64,000 bases of DNA from Alkalinema pantanalense (GTDB taxonomy: Bacteria; Cyanobacteriota; Cyanobacteriia; Leptolyngbyales; Leptolyngbyaceae). The DNA lies in NCBI RefSeq assembly GCF_050753345.1, contig NZ_JBLZFX010000029.1, forward strand, positions 1 through 64,000, read 5' to 3'. The translations under genes were made by a program, and so were the position numbers. Position 1 is the first letter of the stretch. The number at the start of each line of letters is the position of its first letter. This document shows positions 15,829 through 27,100 of this stretch, piece after piece. The notes beneath the pieces were generated by a model. It ran no database searches, was not told the DNA's origin, and saw only the letters and a list, made by a program, of their open reading frames with translations.

Positions 15829-17682
15829 ATGACATTTTCACAATTCAAGCGGTTACTGGTGGGGGAAACCCTCCCAACCAGTGCCCATACGGAAGAACGC
15901 TTAACCAAAGCCGCAGCCTTGGCTGTTTTATCTTCCGATGCCCTCTCATCCGTAGCCTATGCGACCCAGGAAACCCTGCTGGTCTTAATGGCTGCGGGAA
16001 CCAGTCGCCACGTTTTAGGCTGGTCTTTGCCCATCGCCCTCGCGATCGTCACTTTGTTGATTATCGTCATAGTGTCCTACCGTCAAACTATTCGGGCCTA
16101 TCCCCAAGGGGGCGGATCCTACATTGTGGCGCGGGAAAACTTGGGACTCTATCCCGGCCTGATTGCTGGAGCCTCGTTAATGATTGACTACATCTTGACG
16201 GTGGCAGTCAGTGTTTCGGCAGGTATTGATAATTTAGTTTCTGCCTTGCCCACGCTACGTCCCTTCACAGTGGATCTATGCCTGGTATTTATCTTTCTAC
16301 TGATGATTGCCAATCTGCGGGGGGTCAAGGAATCGGGACGAATTTTTATGGTGCCGACCTATGCCTTTATTGGGAGTATTTTTCTGCTGCTGGGAATGGG
16401 ATTTTTGAATCAACTGACTGGAAATATCACGTCTGTGCCTTCCCCAGCAGAATCTATTCACCATGTGGGCGAAGAACTGAGTTTATTCTTGGTGCTGCGG
16501 GCATTTGCGGCGGGATGTACTGCTCTGACTGGGGTCGAGGCAATTTCTGATGGGGTTCTCGCCTTTAAACCACCAGAATGGAAAAATGCAAGGCAAACGT
16601 TGTTAGCCTTGGGGATTATTCTCGGCGTAATGTTTTTAGGAATTACCTACCTTGCGAACCTCTATCAAGTGGTTCCCTCAGACAATGGCGAAACGGTGCT
16701 TTCAATTCTCAGTCGGCACATTGTAGGCACCAATTTTCTCTACTACTTTATTGTCCTCTTCGCGACGCCAACCATTCTGTTATTGGCCGCTAATACGAGC
16801 TATGCAGATTTCCCCCGTCTTTGCTACTTCCTAGCACGGGATGGATTTTTACCTCGACAGTTGTCGCTGTTGGGCGATCGCCTGGTTTATTCCAATGGAA
16901 TCCTATTACTCAGCTTGTCGGCAGCATTATTGGTGATTGTGTTTAAAGGAGATACCACTGCCATCATTCCACTGTATGCCGTGGGAGTCTTTACCTCCTT
17001 TACCCTGTCCCAAGCGGGCATGGTACGCCATTGGTTTAAAGAACAATCAAAGGGTTGGCAGGCCAGTGCTTGGATTAATGGCATTGGAACTTTGGCAACA
17101 TTATTGGTGTTGGAGATCGTCATTTGGACAAAATTTGCCCTAGGGGCATGGGTAGTCGTGTTTGCCATTCCCTGCCTCGTCATCTTTTTTGGCAGTATTC
17201 ATCGCCATTACCGTTACGTGGCAGATAAGTTGAGTTTGACCACCATCACCCCCAAGCAATATGTTGCCAAGCCTGCCACAACTACAGTGTCCCATCCCGC
17301 GATCGTGGTGGTGGGGCAAGTGCATCGCGGGACGATCGAAGCTCTGGACTACGCGCGAGGCATTGCCGATAAGATTGTGGCCGTTCACGTAGACATCGGG
17401 GGCGACAACGAGAAGTTTCAACGGGATTGGCAAGCCTTTGCACCAGATATTCCCCTCAAAGTCCTCCCTTCACCCTACCGATCGGTCGTGGAACCGATCG
17501 TGGATTATGTGCGGGATTTTGAGGCGCGCTATCCCGACGTCTTAACCACCATTATTATTCCGGCCTTTGTTACTCGACGCTGGTGGGAAGAACTGCTACA
17601 CAACCAAACCACACTGTTTTTAAAAAATGCTCTTCGAACGAAGAAGAGTCGCGTCATTACTACAGTTCGCTATTACCTGTAG
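15829..17682 (+). CDS. KimA-type potassium/proton symporter (APC superfamily)
   Basis: This 617-residue inner-membrane protein closely follows Bacillus KimA (YdaO): LTKAAALAVLSSDALSSVAYA at the start, SYRQTIRAYPQGGGSYIVAREN, GASLMIDYILTVAVSVSAGIDN, LRAFAAGCTALTGVEAISDGV and LAANTSYADFPRL. About twelve membrane helices span residues 30-470. A soluble C-terminal domain (about 490-617) resembles the universal-stress-protein-like fold that binds c-di-AMP in KimA. The likely role is high-affinity potassium uptake. Many databases call such proteins amino-acid permeases. It is a single gene, convergent with rpoC2 across a shared terminator. Confidence 0.85.
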   Translation: MTFSQFKRLLVGETLPTSAHTEERLTKAAALAVLSSDALSSVAYATQETLLVLMAAGTSRHVLGWSLPIALAIVTLLIIVIVSYRQTIRAYPQGGGSYIVARENLGLYPGLIAGASLMIDYILTVAVSVSAGIDNLVSALPTLRPFTVDLCLVFIFLLMIANLRGVKESGRIFMVPTYAFIGSIFLLLGMGFLNQLTGNITSVPSPAESIHHVGEELSLFLVLRAFAAGCTALTGVEAISDGVLAFKPPEWKNARQTLLALGIILGVMFLGITYLANLYQVVPSDNGETVLSILSRHIVGTNFLYYFIVLFATPTILLLAANTSYADFPRLCYFLARDGFLPRQLSLLGDRLVYSNGILLLSLSAALLVIVFKGDTTAIIPLYAVGVFTSFTLSQAGMVRHWFKEQSKGWQASAWINGIGTLATLLVLEIVIWTKFALGAWVVVFAIPCLVIFFGSIHRHYRYVADKLSLTTITPKQYVAKPATTTVSHPAIVVVGQVHRGTIEALDYARGIADKIVAVHVDIGGDNEKFQRDWQAFAPDIPLKVLPSPYRSVVEPIVDYVRDFEARYPDVLTTIIIPAFVTRRWWEELLHNQTTLFLKNALRTKKSRVITTVRYYL

Positions 17683-17853
17683 TCAACCGAATCGTTAGTC
17701 AATTGAACGAGTGACGGATGGCTAGATCTGGAAAGCTTGTCAGAGATAACGTGAATTCGAGGAGCTTGTATAGTTAAAAATTTTCTAGTACAACACCCGC
17801 CAATTCATTGTGAAGCGACAGGCCAACTGCTTCAATCGTTGCAACAAAACACG

Positions 17854-17887
17854 AGAAAAAAGGAGGCTAAAGTAGCCTCCTTTTGAT
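17854..17887 (-). terminator. Rho-independent terminator between kimA-like gene and rpoC2
   Basis: AAAAGGAGGCTA (17858-17869) and TAGCCTCCTTTT (17873-17884) form a perfect 12-bp stem with a 3-base loop. The minus-strand transcript (rpoC2) ends in six T's. The plus-strand copy has a four-T run, so the hairpin could serve both convergent genes. Confidence 0.85.
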
Positions 17888-17962
17888 TACTGCGAGTCAC
17901 TCTCTATCCGAGCAAAGAACTCGCTGATTAGACGAATACTTATCCGATGAAGACCTATCCGG

Positions 17963-20900
17963 TTACAGATCATCATCGTCTAAGTCATCATCATCGCGGT
18001 TCACACTACTGTCATCAATCAGTTCATCATCATCCAAGATGGGCGAAAAACCACTGGCAAACTCACCCTCTCCTTCTCCAGAGCCAAAGCTCTCGAAGCT
18101 GAAACTGGGACGATCTTCGAAGCTTTCTAAGCCATAGGCTCGAGCCGTACGATCGTCCAGCACAACGTCCGTTAAATCGGCATCATCATCTAACATTTCG
18201 AAGCTGAGATCAATGTCCTGCGGCCCGCCCGATTCTTCGTAGGCGTTGAAGCCCGTCCCTGCCGGAATCAGACGACCGATGATGACGTTTTCCTTGAGAC
18301 CTCGCAACCAGTCAGATTTACCTTCGATCGCCGCTTCTGTCAGAACCCGTGTAGTTTCTTGGAAGGATGCCGCCGAGATAAAGCTATCCGTGTTCAACGA
18401 AGCCTTAGTAATCCCCAACAGAACCGGCGTATATTTGGCCGGTGCACCTCCGGTAATCGCCATGGCTTCATTCACCTGTTCCAGTTGGTTCAATTCCACC
18501 AACTCACCAGGCAGCATCGTGGTGTCTCCACCATCATCTACCCGGACTTTCGAGGTCATCTGCCTGACAACCACTTCGATGTGTTTGTCAGAAATGTCGA
18601 TCCCTTGGGATTGGTAAACCCCTTGCACTTCAGCCACCAAGAAGGTTTGTACTTCTTGCAAGCTCTTCAATGCGGCTTCGTGAATGCCCTGTTTTTCGGA
18701 GTTGGCTAAAAAGAGAATTTCCAGCAACTCGTGGGGATTAGTCGGGCCATCGGTCAGACGCTCCCCAGCTTCAACGGCTTGACCATCCATGACAATTACG
18801 TTTTGTCCTGGGCCTAGGGGATATTCCGTAATCAAACCGTCCTGATCGACAATCTTGACTTCCACGGAGTCATCTTCGGCATAGATCACTTGAGCTGTTC
18901 CCGATTGACGCGCAATCACGCAAGCTTCCTTGGGCTTCCGGGCTTCCAACAGCTCTTCAATCCGAGGCAGACCTTGAATGATATCTCCTGTCTTCGCCCG
19001 TTCAAAGATGAGCAGAACCAAGCTGTCACCCCGTTGCACAAGGTCGCCATCATCAATGTGCAAGACCGCACCGGGAGACACTCGATAGGGGCGAGCAAGA
19101 CGGAGCTTCGCTTGTGTCCCTGTAATCGCTAGAACTTGCCCAGATTCCTTGAGATGCTCACCCAAGCCATGGGATCCACTGACGAGAAGATCATTCTTTT
19201 TGATTTTCGCAGATTCAGGGAAATCGATCGTCACAGTATCCGCATCCCGTACCACAAGGATCCGGCGAACGGCTTCACTCCCATCTCGGATTCCTTGCAC
19301 TTCACCGGCTTCTTTACAAAGGATCTCTGTTCGAGCAACCACTGCACCAGGAGGAATTTGATCACCATCCTCTACGAGAATTCGGGTGTTCGTACTGCCT
19401 TGGGTGGTATCAGCGGTGATATCCCGACGAATCACCAAGGATTCTAGGATTACCAATTGCAACCGTAGAAGTTCTTCATCAGTGTCATCAGGCACCAACT
19501 CGATATCAGCGGCTAACTGTGATTCCTGATCTACCTCTAGAACCAATTGGGTCCGAAGGAGTTCTAATCCTTCGATCGATCGAACCCGCTCTCCATCTTT
19601 GTAGGGAATGCGTTGCACCGCCCGCAAACGAATCGATCGACCCGATTCCTGCGCCCCAGAATCTTGACTAGGCACAGCAGGTTCATCAGGCACTTGGAAT
19701 TCCACCACAGGCCGACTCAACAATGCGGGGCCTTCGGGGGTTTCCACGTACTCAACATAGGCCAGTTCTTCCGCAGTCAGTCCCGGCATGATCAGCTGTC
19801 CGGGATTGACCAACACCGGCTCACGGGTATTGACTCCTTCCAAACTATCCAGCATGTGGATCGAACCCGGTTTGATCACGACTTCCCGCAGAATGTCGTT
19901 CTTCTGGGTCACTTCGATGACGCCGCTACTTTGGCAGAAGATTTCTTTGACGACTTCCGTTCCCGCTTCAACGTACTGGCCGTCTTCCACCATCAACAGC
20001 GAAATGTCCTTGTTGACTTCGTGGGACTCTTCTGGAATCCACAACAGGGTGCCGCCCTTCAGCACTTCATAGCCCTGCTTGGCCTTACCGCGTTTACCAA
20101 TTTCCACACCGGAATAGCGCAAAATCCCGCCCGTTTGAGTGTGGTAGCGATCGTCGATCAATTCTGCGACAACTTGGCCATTCGTCACTTGGGTTCCGGG
20201 AGCCGCCTTGAGGGAGAAGGTTTGTCCGTTCGTAGTTTCGAGACGGTATTGGTCGCCCCCTTGATGGCTTTCAACTTTCCGCACCCGAGCCTGATCCAGC
20301 ATGACCGAGGCGGTAATGATTTGGATTTCGCGTCCACCCTTGCCTTCGCTACCTTCCGAAAGCCGTACTGCACCGCCGTTTTCCGTAATCACCTTGGTTT
20401 CGGCAATCACACCATTAGTTTCAACCCGATCGCCGTTTTTGACCGCAGGCTCAGCACCGGGCGGCAGGTTATACACATCCCCCGAGAGCACCCACATCAA
20501 GCCACCCCGCTGGGCAATGCGGGTCGTGTTGCCTTGACGGTCTTTCTTTTCTTCCGGAACCACATCTGCGAACATGACTTCCCCAGCCAAGTGGGAGAAC
20601 ACGTCCATGGTGGCCTTTTCAGTGGTCTTCCGACCGCGACCGGAGAGGGGAATTTCTGCCAAAATTTGGCCGCGCTTCACCGTTTCACCATCGCGAACCA
20701 TGAGGGTTGCCCCCTGGGCGGCGGTAAAGACTTGGTTTTTTCCACTACTGCCTTCAATCGTAATCTTGTTGGCAGAATCTGCCGATTCCACGGTCAGGGC
20801 TTCTTCGCCGTGGCGGGTTCGGAACGCTCGGGATTTCAGCTTCTTCGGCAGCTTGACTACGCCATCAAATTCCGCCCGTTCCTGCCGTGCCATTTCCCCG

Positions 20901-21943
20901 GAGAAGACCCCCCCGGTGTGAAAGGTACGCATGGTGAGCTGGGTACCGGGTTCTCCGATCGACTGAGCAGCAATGATTCCCACCGCTTCCCCAATATCGA
21001 CAAGGTGGGCATGGGCCAAACTCCAGCCATAGCAACGTTGGCATACCGATCGGGGCGATTCACAGGTCAGGGGCGATCGCACCACCACTTCCTGCACTTT
21101 GGCTTTACCAATTTCCTCGGCAATTTCATTGGAAATCGCATCATTGCGGGCCACAATGACGTCTCCCGTTTCTGGATGCAACACATCCTGGGCTACGACC
21201 CGGCCTAGCAGACGATCTTTGAGCGGAATTAATACCCGTTCCCCATCGGTCATGCTGCGCACGGGAATGCCTCGGGTCGTGCTGCAATCCAATTCACGAA
21301 TAATTACATCCTGGGACACATCCACCAGACGGCGGGTTAGGTAACCGGAGTCCGCTGTTCGCAGAGCGGTATCCACCAAGCCTTTCCGTGCCCCGTAGGA
21401 GGAAATGATGTACTCAGTAACCGTCAGCCCTTCCCGGAAGTTGGTTTTAATCGGAAGGTCAATAATTTCCCCTTGGGGGTTTGCCATCAGGCCCCGCATC
21501 CCGACTAACTGGCGCACCTGGGAGATATTCCCCCGCGCACCGGAGAAGGCCATCATGTAGACGGAATTGAGCGGATCATTGGAGCGGAAGTGCTTGACCA
21601 CCTCATCCTTCAGCTCTTCCGAGGTTCCATTCCAGGTGTCAATCACCTTTTGGAACCGTTCCACCTCGGTAATTTCTCCGCGTGTGTATTTTTCTTCCGT
21701 CGATCGAATGGTTTCTTCGGCACTTTCCAGCAGTGCTTTTTTCGTTGGAGGAATTTGTAGATCGTCTACGGAAATGGACACCCCAGCGCGGGTGGCATAG
21801 CGAAAACCCAAGTCCTTCACGGCGTCTGCCATTTGAGCAGTTCGTGCAGTGCCGTAATGGGTAAAGGCCCAAGAGACGAGGTTTTGTAGTTGCTTTTTAT
21901 TGATGACGCGGTTACGGAAAACTTGCTTGCCTTGCTCTGCCAT
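17963..21943 (-). CDS. rpoC2: DNA-directed RNA polymerase subunit beta' (RpoC2)
   Basis: This is the C-terminal part of the cyanobacterial split beta' subunit, with the trigger loop and the large SI3 insertion. The start at the ATG at 21943 (MAEQGKQVFRNRVINKK) gives 1326 residues; a longer frame upstream is not conserved. Landmarks: SAEETIRSTEEKY, the bridge/trigger part SGARGNISQVRQLVGMRGLM, SYGARKGLVDTALRTADSGY and CESPRSVCQRCYGW (zinc-binding cysteines). A long beta-rich insertion follows at about residues 330-940, then the conserved EILFLANSEKQGIHEAAL and SFQETTRVLTEAAIEGK. The last 50 residues are acidic (DDDD runs). Third gene of the rpoB-rpoC1-rpoC2 operon. Confidence 0.98.
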   Translation of the reverse strand: MAEQGKQVFRNRVINKKQLQNLVSWAFTHYGTARTAQMADAVKDLGFRYATRAGVSISVDDLQIPPTKKALLESAEETIRSTEEKYTRGEITEVERFQKVIDTWNGTSEELKDEVVKHFRSNDPLNSVYMMAFSGARGNISQVRQLVGMRGLMANPQGEIIDLPIKTNFREGLTVTEYIISSYGARKGLVDTALRTADSGYLTRRLVDVSQDVIIRELDCSTTRGIPVRSMTDGERVLIPLKDRLLGRVVAQDVLHPETGDVIVARNDAISNEIAEEIGKAKVQEVVVRSPLTCESPRSVCQRCYGWSLAHAHLVDIGEAVGIIAAQSIGEPGTQLTMRTFHTGGVFSGEMARQERAEFDGVVKLPKKLKSRAFRTRHGEEALTVESADSANKITIEGSSGKNQVFTAAQGATLMVRDGETVKRGQILAEIPLSGRGRKTTEKATMDVFSHLAGEVMFADVVPEEKKDRQGNTTRIAQRGGLMWVLSGDVYNLPPGAEPAVKNGDRVETNGVIAETKVITENGGAVRLSEGSEGKGGREIQIITASVMLDQARVRKVESHQGGDQYRLETTNGQTFSLKAAPGTQVTNGQVVAELIDDRYHTQTGGILRYSGVEIGKRGKAKQGYEVLKGGTLLWIPEESHEVNKDISLLMVEDGQYVEAGTEVVKEIFCQSSGVIEVTQKNDILREVVIKPGSIHMLDSLEGVNTREPVLVNPGQLIMPGLTAEELAYVEYVETPEGPALLSRPVVEFQVPDEPAVPSQDSGAQESGRSIRLRAVQRIPYKDGERVRSIEGLELLRTQLVLEVDQESQLAADIELVPDDTDEELLRLQLVILESLVIRRDITADTTQGSTNTRILVEDGDQIPPGAVVARTEILCKEAGEVQGIRDGSEAVRRILVVRDADTVTIDFPESAKIKKNDLLVSGSHGLGEHLKESGQVLAITGTQAKLRLARPYRVSPGAVLHIDDGDLVQRGDSLVLLIFERAKTGDIIQGLPRIEELLEARKPKEACVIARQSGTAQVIYAEDDSVEVKIVDQDGLITEYPLGPGQNVIVMDGQAVEAGERLTDGPTNPHELLEILFLANSEKQGIHEAALKSLQEVQTFLVAEVQGVYQSQGIDISDKHIEVVVRQMTSKVRVDDGGDTTMLPGELVELNQLEQVNEAMAITGGAPAKYTPVLLGITKASLNTDSFISAASFQETTRVLTEAAIEGKSDWLRGLKENVIIGRLIPAGTGFNAYEESGGPQDIDLSFEMLDDDADLTDVVLDDRTARAYGLESFEDRPSFSFESFGSGEGEGEFASGFSPILDDDELIDDSSVNRDDDDLDDDDL

Positions 21944-22084
21944 GTCTGCCCCACCAAATGCTGATGTTGGATTGAAGTTAGATAACGAAGGGGGAAAGGT
22001 GTGGTTGCTTGCCCTTGCTGCCAAGACTGGCCACACCTACCTTTTCAAGAAACTAAATGGGTTGGAACGGTTCGATCTCGCTGG

Positions 22085-23956
22085 TTAATCAGCTAATGAA
22101 TCGATCACGGTTTTGTTGTAGATAATCCGACCAGGAGTTGTCTTGATGTATTGAGAAATCAAGTTGCCATCGGCATCTTGTCGCACTCGACGGTAGTTGT
22201 ACAAGCGGGTCACAAACCCCTCATCGGAGGTTGTTTCCTCAACCAAAGCATCATCCAAATCGGTTTCAACATCGCCATCAAAGCGCACCCATACGTAGGA
22301 ATGGAGATCGACTTCCTTTTGCTCATAAGCGGTGATGGCATCGTCAAGGTTAGCGAAGTACCGCCCTGCGCCCTTAGTCGCTGCAGGATTTTCCGCCGTC
22401 AGGTAATAACAGCCCAGAACCATGTCTTGGCTCGGAGTAACGATCGGGCGACCGGTGGCCGGAGACAGGATGTTATTCGAAGCCAGCATCAACAAACGGG
22501 CTTCGGCCTGGGCCTCCAAAGACAACGGCACGTGCACGGCCATTTGGTCTCCGTCAAAGTCAGCGTTGAAGGCTGGACAGACGAGGGGGTGGAGTTGAAT
22601 GGCTCGACCATCGACGAGAATCGGCTCAAAGGCTTGAATCCCCAACCGGTGCAGCGTGGGTGCCCGGTTCAGCATGACGGGGTGACCTTCGATCACTTCA
22701 TCCAAGACATCCCAAACCGTCGGATCATTGCGCTGAATTAGCTTCTTGGCGGCCTTAATGTTGTTGACCAAGCCTTGGCGAATCAGACGGTGAATCACAA
22801 AGGGTTGGAACAGTTCGATCGCCATTTCCTTAGGCAGACCGCACTGGTGAATCTTCAGTTTCGGCCCCACCACAATCACAGAACGACCGGAGTAGTCCAC
22901 CCGTTTCCCCAACAGGTTTTGCCGGAAGCGACCCTGTTTCCCTTCAATAATGTCCGATAGAGACTTGAGGGGACGGTTATTTGCACCCACCACAGTTCGA
23001 CCGCGCCGACCGTTGTCGATCAGGGCATCCACCGCCTCCTGAAGCATCCGTTTTTCGTTCCGGACGATGATTTCAGGGGCAAGAATTTCCTGCAAACGAG
23101 CCAGACGATTGTTCCGGTTAATCACCCGGCGGTACAGATCGTTCAAGTCAGAGGTCGCAAAACGGCCCCCATCCAGTTGCACCATCGGGCGCAGATCCGG
23201 TGGAATCACCGGAATCACATCCAAGACCATCCAGTCAGGTTTGGATCCCGTTGCAATAAAGTTATCAATTACCCGCAGCCGCTTGATCAGCTTGGCCCGC
23301 TTTTGGCCTTTGGATGCTGCAATTTCTTCCCGGAGCCGTTCCGCTTCTTCATCTAACTGAATGTCTTGCAGGAGTTGCTGAAGCGCTTCGGCTCCAATCC
23401 CAACTTCGATGCCTTCCAGTTTTGAATCTTCGCTATACAGTTCGTCTTCAATTTCAATCCACTGATCTTCCGTCAGTAATTGCTTGTAGCTCAAACCCTC
23501 AGCATTACCGGGGTTCAGTACGACATAGGCATTGAAGTAAACGATTTGCTCTACGTCCCGCAGGGGCATGTCTAGCAAAATGGCCATGTAGCTGGGAATC
23601 CCCTTCAAGTACCACACGTGGGCCACGGGAGCCGCCAGCTTGATATAGCCCATGCGGTGACGGCGGACACGGGATTCCGTTACTTCCACACCACAGCGTT
23701 CGCAGACAATCCCCCGGTGGCGAACCCGTTTGTATTTCCCACAGTGGCATTCCCAGTCTTTGGCAGGCCCAAAAATCCGCTCACAAAAGAGACCATCCAT
23801 TTCCGGTTTGAGCGTCCGGTAGTTGATGGTTTCGGGTTTGGTGACCTCACCGACAATTTGGCCATTGGGAAGGGTTCGTTCACCCCACTGACGAATTCGT
23901 TCCGGGGATGCCAGACCAATTTTGACGTAGTCGAATCGCTGTTCAAGCTTGGGCAT
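22085..23956 (-). CDS. rpoC1: DNA-directed RNA polymerase subunit gamma (RpoC1)
   Basis: This is the N-terminal part of beta', encoded separately in cyanobacteria and plastids. It carries the catalytic magnesium site. From the ATG at 23956 (MPKLEQRFDYVKIGLASPE) it has 623 residues. Visible features are the zinc ribbon (CHCGKYKRVRHRGIVCERCG), the clamp/rudder region, RQNLLGKRVDYSGRSVIVVG, and the active-site NADFDGDQMAVHVPLS with three aspartates. It lies between rpoB and rpoC2, with 157 and 141 bp spacers. Confidence 0.98.
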   Translation of the reverse strand: MPKLEQRFDYVKIGLASPERIRQWGERTLPNGQIVGEVTKPETINYRTLKPEMDGLFCERIFGPAKDWECHCGKYKRVRHRGIVCERCGVEVTESRVRRHRMGYIKLAAPVAHVWYLKGIPSYMAILLDMPLRDVEQIVYFNAYVVLNPGNAEGLSYKQLLTEDQWIEIEDELYSEDSKLEGIEVGIGAEALQQLLQDIQLDEEAERLREEIAASKGQKRAKLIKRLRVIDNFIATGSKPDWMVLDVIPVIPPDLRPMVQLDGGRFATSDLNDLYRRVINRNNRLARLQEILAPEIIVRNEKRMLQEAVDALIDNGRRGRTVVGANNRPLKSLSDIIEGKQGRFRQNLLGKRVDYSGRSVIVVGPKLKIHQCGLPKEMAIELFQPFVIHRLIRQGLVNNIKAAKKLIQRNDPTVWDVLDEVIEGHPVMLNRAPTLHRLGIQAFEPILVDGRAIQLHPLVCPAFNADFDGDQMAVHVPLSLEAQAEARLLMLASNNILSPATGRPIVTPSQDMVLGCYYLTAENPAATKGAGRYFANLDDAITAYEQKEVDLHSYVWVRFDGDVETDLDDALVEETTSDEGFVTRLYNYRRVRQDADGNLISQYIKTTPGRIIYNKTVIDSLAD

Positions 23957-24113
23957 CGCGTTCTCTTTCCTGAAGTGATTACGGGTTGACGGGTGCTGTT
24001 TGACAAGTACGGTTCGAAAAAGCCCCATAGGAAGCCAATGGCCAAGAGGGTAGATCAAGCACTTCGGATATCTCCCCTTCTAGCGGATTGGACTTCCTAA
24101 GAAGCCACGTTAA

Positions 24114-27100
24114 TTAATCGTCGTCATCGTCCATGGAGACGCTGCTAATCGATTCATACGTGGGCCGAGAGGGGGCACGACGGTTACTGACATCGGCCAT
24201 GAGATCCACTTCGACATCTCGGCTGCTGCCATCTTCGCGGGTTTCCACCTTATGCACCGCCACATCCAAACAGAGGGATTGCAGCTCTCGCATGAGAACC
24301 TTGAAGGATTCCGGAGTCCCAGGGCGGGGGATAGATTTGCCTTTGACGATCGCGTTGAGGGCTTCGTTCCGACCTTGCATATCGTCGGATTTCACCGTCA
24401 ACAACTCTTGCAGGGTGTAGGCTGCTCCAAAGGCTTCCAAGGCCCACACTTCCATTTCCCCGAAACGCTGTCCCCCTTGCTGAGCCTTTCCACCCAAGGG
24501 TTGCTGCGTAACCAAGGAGTAGGGGCCCGTAGAACGAGCGTGGATCTTGTCGTCCACCAAGTGCACCAGTTTCAGCATGTAGGCTTTGCCGACGGTGACG
24601 GGTCGATCGAAGGGTTCCCCGGTACGACCATCGTAGACTTGGATCTTGCCAGGGTTACTTTCGTCAAAGACCCATTCGCCTTCCCCAGTGTGGTCAATCC
24701 GGTGCTCGCGAGCTTCATAGAGCTTGCCATGGACGCTTTCGCGGGATTTTTCTTCTCCGTGCATTTCATCAAAGGGCACGATCTTGAACCGAGCACTCAG
24801 GTTCTCCGCAGCCCAGCCCAGCAGACATTCGTAGACTTGGCCCACGTTCATCCGGGAGGGAACCCCTAGGGGATTGAGCACAATGTCCATGGGGGTACCA
24901 TCGGGCAGGTAGGGCATGTCTTCGATCGGCAGAATGCGGGAAATAATGCCCTTGTTCCCGTGGCGACCCGCCATCTTGTCGCCGACTTGGATTTTCCGTT
25001 TTTGGGCCACGTAGACTCGAACGACCATGTTGGCACCGGGGGGCAGTTCATCGCCTTGTTCGCGCGTGAAGACCCGCACATCGACGATCCGGCCTTTTTC
25101 ACCGTTGGGCACTCGTAGGGAGTTATCCCGTACGTCCCGCGCTTTTTCCCCGAAGATGGCTCGCAACAGTTTTTCTTCCGGCGGTTGGTCAGATTCACCC
25201 TTGGGCGTTACTTTACCGACCAAGATATCGCCGGACTCTACCCAAGCCCCAATGCGGATGATGCCATTTTCGTCCAAATTGCGTAGGGCATCTTCCCCAA
25301 CGTTGGGAATTTCTCGGGTAATTTCTTCTGGCCCCAGCTTGGTCTGACGGGCTTCAATTTCGTACTTCTCAATGTGAATGGAAGTATAAACGTCGTCGTA
25401 AACCAACCGCTCACTGATCAGGATGGCGTCCTCGTAGTTATAGCCTTCCCAGGGCATATAGGCCACGAGAATGTTTTGTCCCAGCGCCAGTTCGCCCTTT
25501 TCCGTAGCAGAACCATCGGCCAAAATTTGCCCCGCAACCACCTTTTCGCCCAAGCGGACGATCGGCTTCTGGTTGAGGCAAGTGTCTTGGTTCGATCGTT
25601 GATACTTCTGCAAATGGTAGTTGTAGTCTCGGCCTTCCGGCGACTTGACACAAATCCGTTTGGCATCCACATAGACAACTTCGCCATCGGTACGACTGAC
25701 GATAACCATCCCGGAGTCACGGGCAGCTTGGGCTTCTAGCCCCGTTCCCACCAGAGGCCGCTCGGGGCGCAGCAGGGGGACTGCCTGACGTTGCATGTTG
25801 GAACCCATGAGGGCACGGTTAGCATCATCGTGCTCCAGAAAGGGAATCAACGAGGTCGCTACGGAAATGATTTGAACCGGAGACACCGCCACAAAGTCCA
25901 CTTCATTGGGAGACGCGGTGGTGAAGTCTTGGCGATAGCGCACGGTGACCTTTTCACCGAGAATTCGTCCCGCCTCATCGGTGGGCAAGTCCCCTGCTGC
26001 GACCCGCAGATCATCCTCTTCGTCCGCCGTCATATATACCGGGGGCACATCGCGACGCACCACCCCGCCTTCCACGCGGGAGAAGGGCGTTTCAATAAAG
26101 CCGTAGGAGTTCACACGGGCGTGGGTTGCCAGGGAGCCGATCAGACCTGCGTTGGGACCTTCCGGCGTTTCCACCGGACAAATCCGTCCGTAGTGGGAGG
26201 GGTGAATGTCCCGCACGGCAAACCCCGCCCGTTCGCGGGTTAGACCGCCAGGGCCGAGGGCGCTGAGACGACGCTTGTGGGTCAGTTCCGCCAGGGGATT
26301 GGTTTGATCCATGAACTGGGAGAGCTGGGACGACCCAAAGAACTCCTTAATCGCAGCCACCAAGGGTTTTGGGTTCACCAAGGAGGCGGGAGTCAAGGTG
26401 TTGGAATCGGACACCGTCATCCGTTCCCGGATGATCCGCTCTAAGCGGTTCAGCCCAACCCGGACTTGGTTTTGCAGCAACTCACCTACCGATCGCACGC
26501 GACGATTGCCCAAGTGGTCAATGTCATCGATCTGGCCGATGTCGAATTCCAGGTTAATCAGATAGTCGATCGCCGCCAAAATATCCTGGGGCGTCAACAC
26601 CCGAGTGGAGTCGGGCACATTTAAGTGCAGCTTGCGATTGAGCTTGTAGCGCCCCACCTTACCCAAATCGTAGCGTTTGGGATCAAAGAAACGAGACTCC
26701 AACAACTGCGCCCCACCAGCCACCGTTGGGGGTTCACCCGGTCGCAGCTTGCGATACAGTTCCATCAGCGCGTCATCTTCGCTGAATTCCCCTTCTTTTT
26801 CGATCGTCTTCAAGAAATATTCTGGGTGCCGCATGGCGTCCAGAATCTCCCCTGTAGAGAGCCCTAATGCCTTAAGCAGAACCTGGGCAGACAGTTTGCG
26901 GGTTTTGTCGATGCGAACCCAAACCAAATCATTTTTGTCGGTTTCAAACTTCAGCCAAGCGCCTCGGTTAGGAATCAGGCTGGCGTTGTAAGTCCGCCGA
27001 CCATTCTTGTCTGTTTCAGATTTGTAATAAACCCCAGGACTCCGCACGATCTGGTTGACAATGACCCGCTCCGCACCGTTGATAATAAAGGTACCGCGAT

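Noticed and set aside
19613..21208. 531-codon open frame on the plus strand
   Set aside because: It lies wholly antisense to rpoC2, is His/Gln/Arg-rich as a shadow frame would be, and has no known domain.
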